A stretch of DNA of 40,282 nt. Origin: Betaproteobacteria bacterium. GTDB lineage: Bacteria > Pseudomonadota > Gammaproteobacteria > Burkholderiales > Casimicrobiaceae. Below, piece after piece: positions 33,627 through 40,282 of this stretch; position 1 is the stretch's first letter, and the number at the start of each line of letters is the position of its first letter. A program made the translations under genes and the position numbers. Below the pieces are notes generated by a model. The model saw only the letters and a program-made list of their open reading frames with translations, was not told the DNA's origin and made no database searches. The stretch covers positions 1-40,282 of the forward strand of contig JAPUER010000070.1 in assembly GCA_027492485.1 (NCBI GenBank), given 5' to 3'.

Positions 33627-35654
33627 ATGAATCCACTTCTCGATTTTTCCTCGCTGCCCCGCTTTGCCGAGGTGCGGCCCGAGCATGTCAACCCGGCCAT
33701 CGAGCAACTGATTGCCGAAGCGAAAGCCGCAGTGGACCGTGTTGCCAGCGCGGAGTCGATCGCCTGGCAGACGGTTGTCGAACCCCTGCAGGATGCGACC
33801 GAACGGCTCGGGCGCGCATGGGGCGCGGTGGCGCACCTCAACGCGGTCATCAGCAGCCCGGCGCTGCGCGATGCCCATAACGCCGCACTGCCGAAAGTGA
33901 CCCAGTTCTTCACCGAACTTGGGCTCAATCGGGCGCTGTTCGAGCGCTACAAGGCGTTGTCGGAGAGTGCGGCGAACCTGAGCGACGAGCAGCGCGCGCT
34001 GCTGGCGCACGAACTGAAGGATTTCCGGCTCAGCGGTATCGAGCTTGAAGGGACGGCGCGCGAGCGTTTTGCGGCCATTCAGGAAGCGCTGGCCGAGACG
34101 CAATCGAAGTTCGAAGACAACGTGCTCGACGCGACCAACGCCTGGACGCACGATGTGCCGGTTGCCGAACTCGCCGGCGTACCGGCCGACGCGCTCGCCA
34201 CCGCAAAGGCAAAGGCAAGGGAAGCCGGCCTCGCCGACGGCATGGCCCGGCTCACGCTGCAGGCGCCGTGCTACCTGCCGGTCATGCAGTACGCCGAGTC
34301 GGCCGCGCTGCGTGAAACGATGTACCGTGCCTACGCCACCCGCGCCAGCGACGAGGGCGATGCGCGCTTCGACAACGGCGCCGCCATCGTGAACATCATG
34401 GCGCTGCGCGCCGAGGAAGCGCAGCTGCTTGGCTTCCAGAATTACGCCGAAGTGTCGCTGGTGCCAAAGATGGCCGATTCGCCGCAGCAGGTGCTCGACT
34501 TCATCCGCGACATTGCGCAGCGTGCGCGCCCGTTTGCCGAGCGCGACCTGGCGGAACTGAAAGCGTTTGCCGCCGACGAGCTTGGCATCGCCAGCCTGAC
34601 CTCGCCCGACGTCGCGTTCGCCTCCGAAAAACTGCGCCAGAAGCGCTACGCGTTCAGCGACGAGGAGCTGCGCCAGTACTTCCCGGAGGACCGTGTGCTG
34701 GCGGGGCTGTTCCGCGTCGTCGAAAGCATTTATTCGGTGCGCATCGTCGAAGGCAAGGCCTCGGCATGGCATCCCGATGTGCGCTTCTTCGAAGTGCTCG
34801 ACGCCGGTGGCCAGCGCATCGGCGAGTTCTATTTCGACCTCTACGCCCGCGACAACAAGCGCGGCGGCGCCTGGGCGGATTCGGCGCGCGACCGCCGCGT
34901 CCGCAACGGGCAATTGCAGACGCCGGTCGCCTACATGACCTGCAACTTCCCGGCACCGGTCGGCGACAAGCCGGCGCTGTTCACCCACGACGACGTGATC
35001 ACGCTGTTCCATGAATTCGGTCACGGCCTGCACTTGCTGCTGACTGAAGTGGGCACGCTGGGCATCTCGGGCTTCGGCCATGTCGAATGGGACGCCGTCG
35101 AGTTGCCCAGCCAGTTCATGGAGAACTACTGCTGGGAATGGAATGTGCTCTCGCACATGACGCAGCACGTCGATAGCGGCGAGCCGCTGCCGCGGGCGCT
35201 GTTCGACAAGATGCTGGCGGCGAAGAATTTCCAGGCCGGCCTCGGCACCTTGCGGCAAATGGAGTTCGCGCTGTTCGACATGCGCCTGCACGCCGGCAAT
35301 GCCGCCGCCGATCGCGGCGCGCTGCTCAAGCTGCTGGGCGAAGTGCGCGCCGAAGTCGCCGTGTTGCAGCCGCCGGAATACAACCGCATGCCATGGGCGT
35401 TTGGCCATATTTTTGGCGGCGGCTATGCGGCGGGCTACTACAGCTACAAGTGGGCCGAAGTGCTCTCCGCCGACGCCTACGGCCGTTTCGAAGAAGAAGG
35501 GGTGTTGTCGCCGGTGGCCGGCAGCGCGTTCCGCAAGGAAGTGCTCGGCCGTGGTGGCAGCCGCGATGCGATGACCAACTTCGTCGCATTCCGGGGTCGC
35601 GCGCCCACCGTGGATGCGCTTTTGCGGCACAATGGCATGATCAGCCCGCAGTAG
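33627..35654 (+). CDS. prlC: Oligopeptidase A (M3 zinc metallopeptidase)
   Basis: 675 aa cytoplasmic metallopeptidase that degrades short peptides, including cleaved signal peptides. The zinc site HEFGHGLH (His462, Glu463, His466) and the third ligand region WDAVELPSQFMENYCWE lie in the C-terminal half. The N-terminal helical half begins NPLLDFSSLPRFAEVRPEHVNPAIEQ. Length is normal for PrlC. ATG 33627 is 42 nt after murU. A run of shared-strand genes from amgK to xthA may be partly co-transcribed. Confidence 0.95.
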   Translation: MNPLLDFSSLPRFAEVRPEHVNPAIEQLIAEAKAAVDRVASAESIAWQTVVEPLQDATERLGRAWGAVAHLNAVISSPALRDAHNAALPKVTQFFTELGLNRALFERYKALSESAANLSDEQRALLAHELKDFRLSGIELEGTARERFAAIQEALAETQSKFEDNVLDATNAWTHDVPVAELAGVPADALATAKAKAREAGLADGMARLTLQAPCYLPVMQYAESAALRETMYRAYATRASDEGDARFDNGAAIVNIMALRAEEAQLLGFQNYAEVSLVPKMADSPQQVLDFIRDIAQRARPFAERDLAELKAFAADELGIASLTSPDVAFASEKLRQKRYAFSDEELRQYFPEDRVLAGLFRVVESIYSVRIVEGKASAWHPDVRFFEVLDAGGQRIGEFYFDLYARDNKRGGAWADSARDRRVRNGQLQTPVAYMTCNFPAPVGDKPALFTHDDVITLFHEFGHGLHLLLTEVGTLGISGFGHVEWDAVELPSQFMENYCWEWNVLSHMTQHVDSGEPLPRALFDKMLAAKNFQAGLGTLRQMEFALFDMRLHAGNAAADRGALLKLLGEVRAEVAVLQPPEYNRMPWAFGHIFGGGYAAGYYSYKWAEVLSADAYGRFEEEGVLSPVAGSAFRKEVLGRGGSRDAMTNFVAFRGRAPTVDALLRHNGMISPQ

Positions 35655-35734
35655 ACGGGCATGAAGATACGAGCCATCGCTGCCGTTCAGTCCCTTCAAT
35701 CCCGACAGACCGGAAGAACACTGGAGCTTCGCAA

Positions 35735-36331
35735 ATGAATCGTCTGCATCTGTTTCGTCCGCTTTCCATCGCCCTGATCGGCGCGCTCGCCGTTTGCGGC
35801 GCCGCCTCGGCACAGTCGGTGTACCGCTGGGTCGACGCCAACGGCCGCGTGCAGTATTCCGATCAGCCGCCGCCGCCGGACGCCAAAAACGTGCAGCAGC
35901 GCAGCGTTGGCGGCAATTCGATCCAGAACAACGAGCTGTCGCTGGCAGCCCAGGACGCGCAGAAGAAAAATCCGGTCGTTCTCTACGTCAGTGAGTGTGG
36001 CGACGCCTGCGATGCCGCCAAGGGCTATCTCAACAAACGCGGCATTCCGCACACCGTGGTCGACCCCACGCGCTCGCTGGAGCTGAACAAGAAGTTCAAG
36101 GAAGAAACCGGCGGCGAAGTGGTGCCGGTGATCCGCGTCGGCGAAAAGCGGCTGTCCGGCTGGAGCGAAGCGAGCTGGGCGTCGGCGCTCGACGCCGCCG
36201 GTTATCCGAAGACGCCGTCGTTTGCCAAACCGAAACCGATCGAGGACCGCAGCGGCCTCGACAAACCGGCGCCCAAGGAACCCGGTAGCCCCGCCGGCGG
36301 CAACGCGGCGAACCCGAAGACAGCGAGCTAG
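35735..36331 (+). CDS. Exported DUF4124 - glutaredoxin-like protein
   Basis: 198 aa. ATG 35735 follows CTGGAG. Signal peptide MNRLHLFRPLSIALIGALAVCGAASAQ, a DUF4124 unit (VYRWVDANGRVQYSDQPPP), then a glutaredoxin-like domain: VVLYVSECGDACDAAKGYLNKRGIPHTVVD, VVPVIRVGEKRLSGW. The active site is CxxxC (Cys-Gly-Asp-Ala-Cys), not the canonical CxxC, so redox chemistry may differ from cytosolic glutaredoxins. I recall this spacing from related exported proteins but cannot check it. A Pro/Gly-rich tail follows. It is encoded between prlC and xthA on the same strand; its role is unknown. Confidence 0.85.
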   Translation: MNRLHLFRPLSIALIGALAVCGAASAQSVYRWVDANGRVQYSDQPPPPDAKNVQQRSVGGNSIQNNELSLAAQDAQKKNPVVLYVSECGDACDAAKGYLNKRGIPHTVVDPTRSLELNKKFKEETGGEVVPVIRVGEKRLSGWSEASWASALDAAGYPKTPSFAKPKPIEDRSGLDKPAPKEPGSPAGGNAANPKTAS

Positions 36332-36356
36332 CGTTTCGCGCCTGCGTCCGCCACCG

Positions 36357-37142
36357 TTGAAGATCACCACCTGGAACGTCAATTCGCTGACCGCGCGTCT
36401 CGGGCGTGCCGAGGCCTGGCTGCGGGCGAACCAGAGCGATGTGCTCTGCCTGCAGGAACTGAAGCTGGAAACGCACAAGTTTCCGCATGACGTGTTCGCG
36501 GCGCTCGGCTATCGCGCCGCGGTGTACGGGCAGAAGACCTACAACGGCGTCGCCATCATCGCGAAGGACACACTCCCGGAGTTTGCCGACGTGCAGCTGG
36601 GCGTGCCGGGCTTCGAAGACGAGCAGTGCCGCGCGATTGCCGCGACCATCGGCGAGACGCGCGTGATCGATCTCTACGTCGTCAACGGGCAGGCGGTCGA
36701 TTCCGACAAATTCCAGTACAAGCTGCGCTGGCTGGACGCGGTGAGCGCCTGGCTCGCCAGCGAACGGGCGAAGTATCCGAAGCTGGTGGTGGTGGGCGAC
36801 TTCAACATCGCGCCGACCGACGCCGACGTGCACGACCCGGCGGCCTGGGCCGGGCAGGTGTTGTGCACCGACCGCGAGCGCGCCGCCTTCCAGCACTGGG
36901 TCGGTCTGGGCCTGGTCGATTGCTTCCGCAAGTTCGAGCAGCCGCCGAAGACCTTCAGCTGGTGGGATTACCGCATGCTCGCCTTCCCCAAGAACAACGG
37001 CCTGCGCATCGACCACATCCTCGCCACACCGGCGCTGGCCGATGCCTGCACCGCCTGCACGATCGACCGCAACGAACGCAAGGGCAATGCCGAGAATCGG
37101 CCGTCAGATCACGCGCCGGTGACGGCGATGTTTACCGGGTAA
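36357..37142 (+). CDS. xthA: Exodeoxyribonuclease III (AP endonuclease)
   Basis: 261 aa DNA repair enzyme of the exonuclease III/endonuclease-exonuclease-phosphatase fold, which cuts at abasic sites and removes 3' blocks. All catalytic blocks are present: ITTWNVNSLTAR, CLQELK (metal Glu34), YGVAII-type segment YNGVAIIAKD, VVGDFNIAPTDADVHDP (Asp and Asn), FSWWDYRMLAFPKNNGLRIDHIL and SDHAPV at the end (catalytic His). The start is TTG 36357 because the frame opens directly on KITTWNVNS; upstream codons lie in the previous gene. It is 25 nt after the DUF4124-glutaredoxin stop. Confidence 0.95.
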   Translation: MKITTWNVNSLTARLGRAEAWLRANQSDVLCLQELKLETHKFPHDVFAALGYRAAVYGQKTYNGVAIIAKDTLPEFADVQLGVPGFEDEQCRAIAATIGETRVIDLYVVNGQAVDSDKFQYKLRWLDAVSAWLASERAKYPKLVVVGDFNIAPTDADVHDPAAWAGQVLCTDRERAAFQHWVGLGLVDCFRKFEQPPKTFSWWDYRMLAFPKNNGLRIDHILATPALADACTACTIDRNERKGNAENRPSDHAPVTAMFTG

Positions 37143-37146
37143 TCAT

Positions 37147-37309
37147 TGACGCAGATTGGCGCAGATTTCACGCCGATTGCCGCAGATTTCTTTCGCCAGC
37201 AGACGCACCGATCACAGGGGTTGACGGAGGGCGCTGCCGCTCGGGCAACCCGAGAAAATCAGCGTGAATCAGCGTGAATCTGCGTGAAATCTGCGCCAAT
37301 CTGCGTCAA
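37147..37309. repeat. 163 bp element with perfect 28 bp terminal inverted repeats
   Basis: The left arm 37147-37174 (TTGACGCAGATTGGCGCAGA...) and the right arm 37282-37309 are perfect reverse complements. Inside, AATCAGCGTG occurs twice in tandem followed by AATCTGCGTG, and CGCAGATTT recurs. It begins 5 nt after the xthA stop and carries no open frame of note. It resembles the CGCAGATT-type structured repeats of proteobacterial intergenic regions. Confidence 0.88.
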
Positions 37310-37404
37310 AAAGTCGTCACCGATCTCCGAATTTTTGTCCATTCGCAGCGTGTCATGTGTTTCGGAAACATCAATAATCTGCGCCAGACCCGTTTCTTGA
37401 TTTC

Positions 37405-38673
37405 ATGAAAATCACCATTCTCGGCGCCGGTTTGATCGGTGTCGCTTCGGCGTATTACCTCTGGCGCGACGGCCACGAGGTTGAAGTCGTTGAGCGCGAG
37501 CCTGAACCGGCGAGCGTGACGAGCTATGCCAACGCCTGCCTGATCTCGGCGTCGCGGGCGTTGCCGTGGCCGAACCCCGGCGCGCGTGGCACGCTGTGGC
37601 GCTCGCTGACCGATAGCGACGCGCCGATGAAGGTGCGCCAATGGTTCGACCCGGCGCTGTGGCGCTGGGGGCGCGAATTCATGTCGTATGCCAACGAGCG
37701 CGAGTTCGCCCGTCTGGCGCGCGCCAAGCTGGCGTTTGCGCGTTTCTGTCAGGACGAACTGGAAGCCACGCTCGCCGCAACCGGCGTCGACTGCGGCTAT
37801 CGGCGCGACGGTTTGCTCTACGTCTGCCGCAGCGAGGCCACGCTGGCAGCGGCGCGCGCCCGTGCCGCGCTGGTCGGCGGGCACGGCTACGACGTGCGGG
37901 TGCTGGCGCGCGCCGAGGCGCTGGCGCTGGAGCCGGCGTTAACCGCCCCGGCGGTGGTCGGCGGCACGCTCGCGGTGAGCGATGCGCAGGGCGATTCGCG
38001 CCGCTTCACGCGGGCGCTGGCGCACTGGCTCGCGGCGCGGCCCGAGCGGCCGGTGCGCTTCCGGTTTGCCGAACGCGTCACGGCGAAACCGCTGCAACGC
38101 GGGCGCACGTTCGCGCTGTCGACGCCTGCCGGCGCATTGCAGGCGGACGCTTTCGTCGTGGCGCTCGGTGCGCAAACGGCGGCGTTTGGTCGCCAGATCG
38201 ATCGCGCGGTGCCGATCTATCCGGTCAAGGGCTTTTCGCTGACGGTGCCGGTGCGCGACGGCTCGAAAGCGCCCGTGCGCGGCGGCATCTGCGAGGACTC
38301 GCTGATCGCCTGGTGCCCGCTGGCAACGGCGCAGGGTCCGGCGATGCGCATCACCACCGGCGCCGTGTTCAGCGGCGACGACAATGGCTACGCCGACGCC
38401 GATTTCCGCGCCCACCGCGAGCATTTCGAAGCGCTGTTCCCCGGCGCGCTCGACTGGGCGCATCCCGCCGTCGAGCGCTGGGCCTGCCAGCGGCCGATGA
38501 CGCCGTCGACGCTGCCGATCATCCAGCGCGATCCGGCGCACGCCAATCTGTTCTGGAACTGCGGCCAGGGCCACATCGGCTGGACGATGAGCTGCGGTTC
38601 GGGGCGCGTCATGGCCGACGTGATCGCCGGGCGGGCGCCGTCGTTTGCGCTCGCCGACATGCAACGACTTTAG
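37405..38673 (+). CDS. FAD-dependent oxidoreductase, D-amino-acid dehydrogenase (DadA)-like
   Basis: 422 aa DAO-family flavoenzyme. The N-terminal dinucleotide site ITILGAGLIGVASAYYLWRDGHEVEVVER is complete, followed by NACLISASRALPWPNPG, which matches the DadA pattern. The C-terminal FAD block is NLFWNCGQGHIGWTMSCGSGRVMADVI. It probably oxidises a D-amino acid or a related amine; the true substrate cannot be told from sequence. ATG 37405 has no strong ribosome site. Its TAG stop (38671-38673) lies inside dispersed repeat copy F, whose first bases are the last codons of this gene. Confidence 0.88.
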   Translation: MKITILGAGLIGVASAYYLWRDGHEVEVVEREPEPASVTSYANACLISASRALPWPNPGARGTLWRSLTDSDAPMKVRQWFDPALWRWGREFMSYANEREFARLARAKLAFARFCQDELEATLAATGVDCGYRRDGLLYVCRSEATLAAARARAALVGGHGYDVRVLARAEALALEPALTAPAVVGGTLAVSDAQGDSRRFTRALAHWLAARPERPVRFRFAERVTAKPLQRGRTFALSTPAGALQADAFVVALGAQTAAFGRQIDRAVPIYPVKGFSLTVPVRDGSKAPVRGGICEDSLIAWCPLATAQGPAMRITTGAVFSGDDNGYADADFRAHREHFEALFPGALDWAHPAVERWACQRPMTPSTLPIIQRDPAHANLFWNCGQGHIGWTMSCGSGRVMADVIAGRAPSFALADMQRL

Positions 38674-38782
38674 GCGGAAAGCCGCATTCAATCAGGGCTC
38701 AGGCGCGGTTTTTGCCGAAAGTCGACTCTCGTCAAATCGTGCCCGGAGCCAACAACGAACGGGCGTTCCCGCTAAAAAGCCG
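38665..38782 (+). repeat. Dispersed ~118 bp repeat, copy F (overlaps the DadA-like gene end)
   Basis: 118 bp, ends CGACTTTA ... AAAAGCCG, the most diverged termini. Shared blocks: GCGGAAAGCC, GCATTCAATCAGGGC, CGAAAGTCGACT, TCAAATCG and GGGCGTT. The first nine bases are coding and supply the stop codon of the DadA-like gene. It fills the gap between this gene and the convergent phytase-like gene. Confidence 0.65.
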
Positions 38783-38820
38783 ATGACCGGCGAAGCAGTG
38801 ACCAGCGTTGCCGCCCGCCG

Positions 38821-40089
38821 TCAATCCGACTTCGGACGCGGCCGCGGCACGATGATCGGGCGCGGCGCCAGCCACGGCCGGTAGCCGTAGTACGGATACG
38901 GCCACCAGAGCGGCGGCGGCTCGACCACGTAGGAGACGGCCGGCTTCGGCTCCACCACCTCGAAGGCGAGGAACTGCGTGATCTGGCTTTTGCGGAAGTT
39001 GTCGTCGCTGACAAAGATCAGCGTGCGGTTGCCGTTGGGCAGCCGCGGGCCGAAGGTCATGCCCTCGGTGTTGTCGAGCTTTTTCAGGTTCAGCGAATCG
39101 AAATTGATCAGCAGCCGCTTCTGCACCGGCGTGTAGTTGCCCTCGCGCAGCACCGGCACCGCGAGCACGTCGCTGCCGTCGCGGGTATCGATCAGGTAAA
39201 CGCGCAACGAATTGCCGACGCCCTGCACATAGCTGCGCTCCAGCACCAGCATGCGGAACTGGTCGAGCATCAGGATTTCCGGAATGCCGTTGTCCGCCTC
39301 GCCGTTGGCCGGAACGGGGCGGTGCGGAATCGCATCGGGCAGGTAGGCGATCTGGCGGATCGGGTTGCCCGAATTGGCGTGATAGAGCGTGATGCGCGCC
39401 GGACCGCCGGGCTTGTCCACGGTCGGATCGATGCCGTCCTCGAAGCGTGCCGCCTCCATCGAAACCCACAGCGCGCGGCCGTCCGGCGTCATGGTCATGC
39501 CCTCGAAGGTCAGGTTGTCGCGCGGGCCACGGTCGCCGGGCTGCATGACGAACATCGGCAGCTTCGGCAGCTCGCGGAGCAGGGTGCCGTCGAGCTTCAT
39601 CTCGCGGATCACCGGGTCGAGCCCGAGCTTCTTGTCGCCTTCGCTGGTCCAGAACAGCGTGTCGGCGTCGGGGCGGTAGCGGATGGCCTCGGGGTCGGGA
39701 ATGTCCGGCGCGTTGGCGGCCTTGCCGCCGTAGGTGCTGCCGTCGGGCTTTTTCAGCGTGACCACCGAGAGCAGTTCCGGCGTCTTGATCTCCTTCGCGG
39801 TGACGCCGATTTTGGCGGTGTAGAAGCGCGCCGGACTGTGGTCCGAACGGTCGTCGGAGAGCAGGTAATACTGGTCGCGCGCCTCGTCGTAATCGATGCC
39901 GGAAATGCCGCCGAACACGGTGCCGCCGACCTGCGGGCGATGCGGCAGCATGGCCTCGCCGATGAAGCGCAGCGAGAAGCCGAGCGCTTTCTCGCTGTCG
40001 GTTGCCGGCGGGTTGGGCGCCGTCGCGCAGCCAGCCAGCAGCAGGGCCGGAAGCAGCGCAGCGAACAAGAATTTGAACGGGCGTCGCAT
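38821..40089 (-). CDS. Esterase-like phytase-domain lipoprotein
   Basis: 422 aa envelope protein. Signal peptide with lipobox LLAGC (Cys21) from ATG 40089, then a beta-propeller-like domain of the esterase-like phytase family: GGISGIDYDEARDQYYLLSDDRS, PDPEAIRYRPDADTLFWTSEGD, DNLTFEGMTMTPDGRALWVSMEA and KLDNTEGMTFGP. The repeated G/EGxxxxPDG...LWVS pattern is typical. The C terminus is Pro/Trp/Tyr-rich (PPLWWPYPYYGYRPW). Despite the family name, phytase or esterase activity is not established for most members. It is convergent with the DadA-like gene. Confidence 0.85.
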   Translation of the reverse strand: MRRPFKFLFAALLPALLLAGCATAPNPPATDSEKALGFSLRFIGEAMLPHRPQVGGTVFGGISGIDYDEARDQYYLLSDDRSDHSPARFYTAKIGVTAKEIKTPELLSVVTLKKPDGSTYGGKAANAPDIPDPEAIRYRPDADTLFWTSEGDKKLGLDPVIREMKLDGTLLRELPKLPMFVMQPGDRGPRDNLTFEGMTMTPDGRALWVSMEAARFEDGIDPTVDKPGGPARITLYHANSGNPIRQIAYLPDAIPHRPVPANGEADNGIPEILMLDQFRMLVLERSYVQGVGNSLRVYLIDTRDGSDVLAVPVLREGNYTPVQKRLLINFDSLNLKKLDNTEGMTFGPRLPNGNRTLIFVSDDNFRKSQITQFLAFEVVEPKPAVSYVVEPPPLWWPYPYYGYRPWLAPRPIIVPRPRPKSD

Positions 40090-40182
40090 GATGATGAGGC
40101 GAGCGAGGAAAAGTCAATTGTGACACTACCGCCGCCAGCAGCCGCTGACTGCCCCGCTTGGCGCAGACGCTGCGTCTGCATT

Positions 40183-40282
40183 GGTGGGAGCGGGGGGGGC
40201 CCCCCCAGGGGCCCGGCCCGGCCCCCAACCCGGGCCGCCCCCGCCCCCCCAAACACCCCCCCCCCCCCAACGGCGGGCAGAA
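40183..40282. other. Low-complexity G/C homopolymer end, probably assembly error
   Basis: The last ~100 bases are almost only runs of G and C (including 13 C and 7 G in a row) with no coding signal and unlike anything else in the window. This is typical of a bad contig end rather than biological sequence. Confidence 0.75.

Noticed and set aside
32853-35813. 986-codon open frame antisense to murU and prlC
   Set aside because: Same kind of shadow; low-complexity Arg/His/Ala translation with no motif, while both plus-strand genes are intact.
37147-37309. CRISPR-like array after xthA
   Set aside because: Short repeats are adjacent without spacers of constant length, and the unit is an inverted-repeat element; there are no cas genes.
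38665-38782. Repeat copy F as chance similarity
   Set aside because: Its ends are poor, but length (118), orientation, ATTCAAT, GAAAGTCGAC and the GGGC hairpin arm fall in the right order, so it was kept with lower confidence.

Overview
The window is a high-GC, gene-dense bacterial chromosome segment. It is probably one contig: carB is cut at the left edge, and the last ~100 bases at the right edge are G/C homopolymer debris. Gene content points to a betaproteobacterium: carB followed by greA, surA-lptD divergent from amgK-murU, a K+-independent H+-pyrophosphatase, PrlC, typA, DUF4124 envelope proteins and a TAXI-type TRAP transporter. The order or family cannot be fixed from sequence reading alone.

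Layout. (1) 1-6751, mostly core: the carB 3' end with a strong terminator, greA, a vapBC-type toxin-antitoxin pair on the minus strand with a readable promoter and operator, an FKBP isomerase, an H+-pyrophosphatase carrying a C-terminal OmpA-like domain, and selD. (2) 6782-14343, a minus-strand accessory block between core plus-strand genes: an AbrB/PIN toxin-antitoxin pair, hsdR, an HsdM-HsdS fusion, and a winged-helix/nucleotidyltransferase pair that resembles an abortive-infection or toxin-antitoxin module. This looks like a small defence island. (3) 14525-25593, metabolism and transport: an AcuI-like reductase, a secreted hydrolase/DUF4124/lipoprotein cluster, a TRAP-TAXI transporter with two strong hairpins between receptor and permease, a DegV protein and an ammonium transporter. 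(4) 25759-40089, core: typA, then surA-lptD (outer-membrane assembly) divergent from amgK-murU (peptidoglycan sugar recycling), prlC, a DUF4124-glutaredoxin protein, exonuclease III, a DadA-like oxidase and a phytase-like lipoprotein.

The most interesting unexplained structure is a family of six dispersed ~116-118 bp sequences at 5429, 8313, 15539, 24054, 27678 and 38665. All lie between genes and all have the same orientation. They share CAGCTTTT/AAAAGCTG-type inverted ends, an internal GCC...GGGC hairpin, a central GTCGA core and an AGCCC box. No standard feature type explains them. They look like a degenerate mobile or regulatory intergenic repeat family. Three of the six sit in the gap between convergent genes.

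Other repeats: a short C/T-G/A-rich palindrome present both upstream of greA and in frame inside hsdM; a 163 bp element bounded by 28 bp perfect inverted repeats after xthA; a 2 x 30 bp tandem repeat upstream of the TAXI receptor; and a duplicated 24-mer upstream of the winged-helix gene. No tRNA, rRNA, CRISPR array, transposase, integrase or phage gene was seen.
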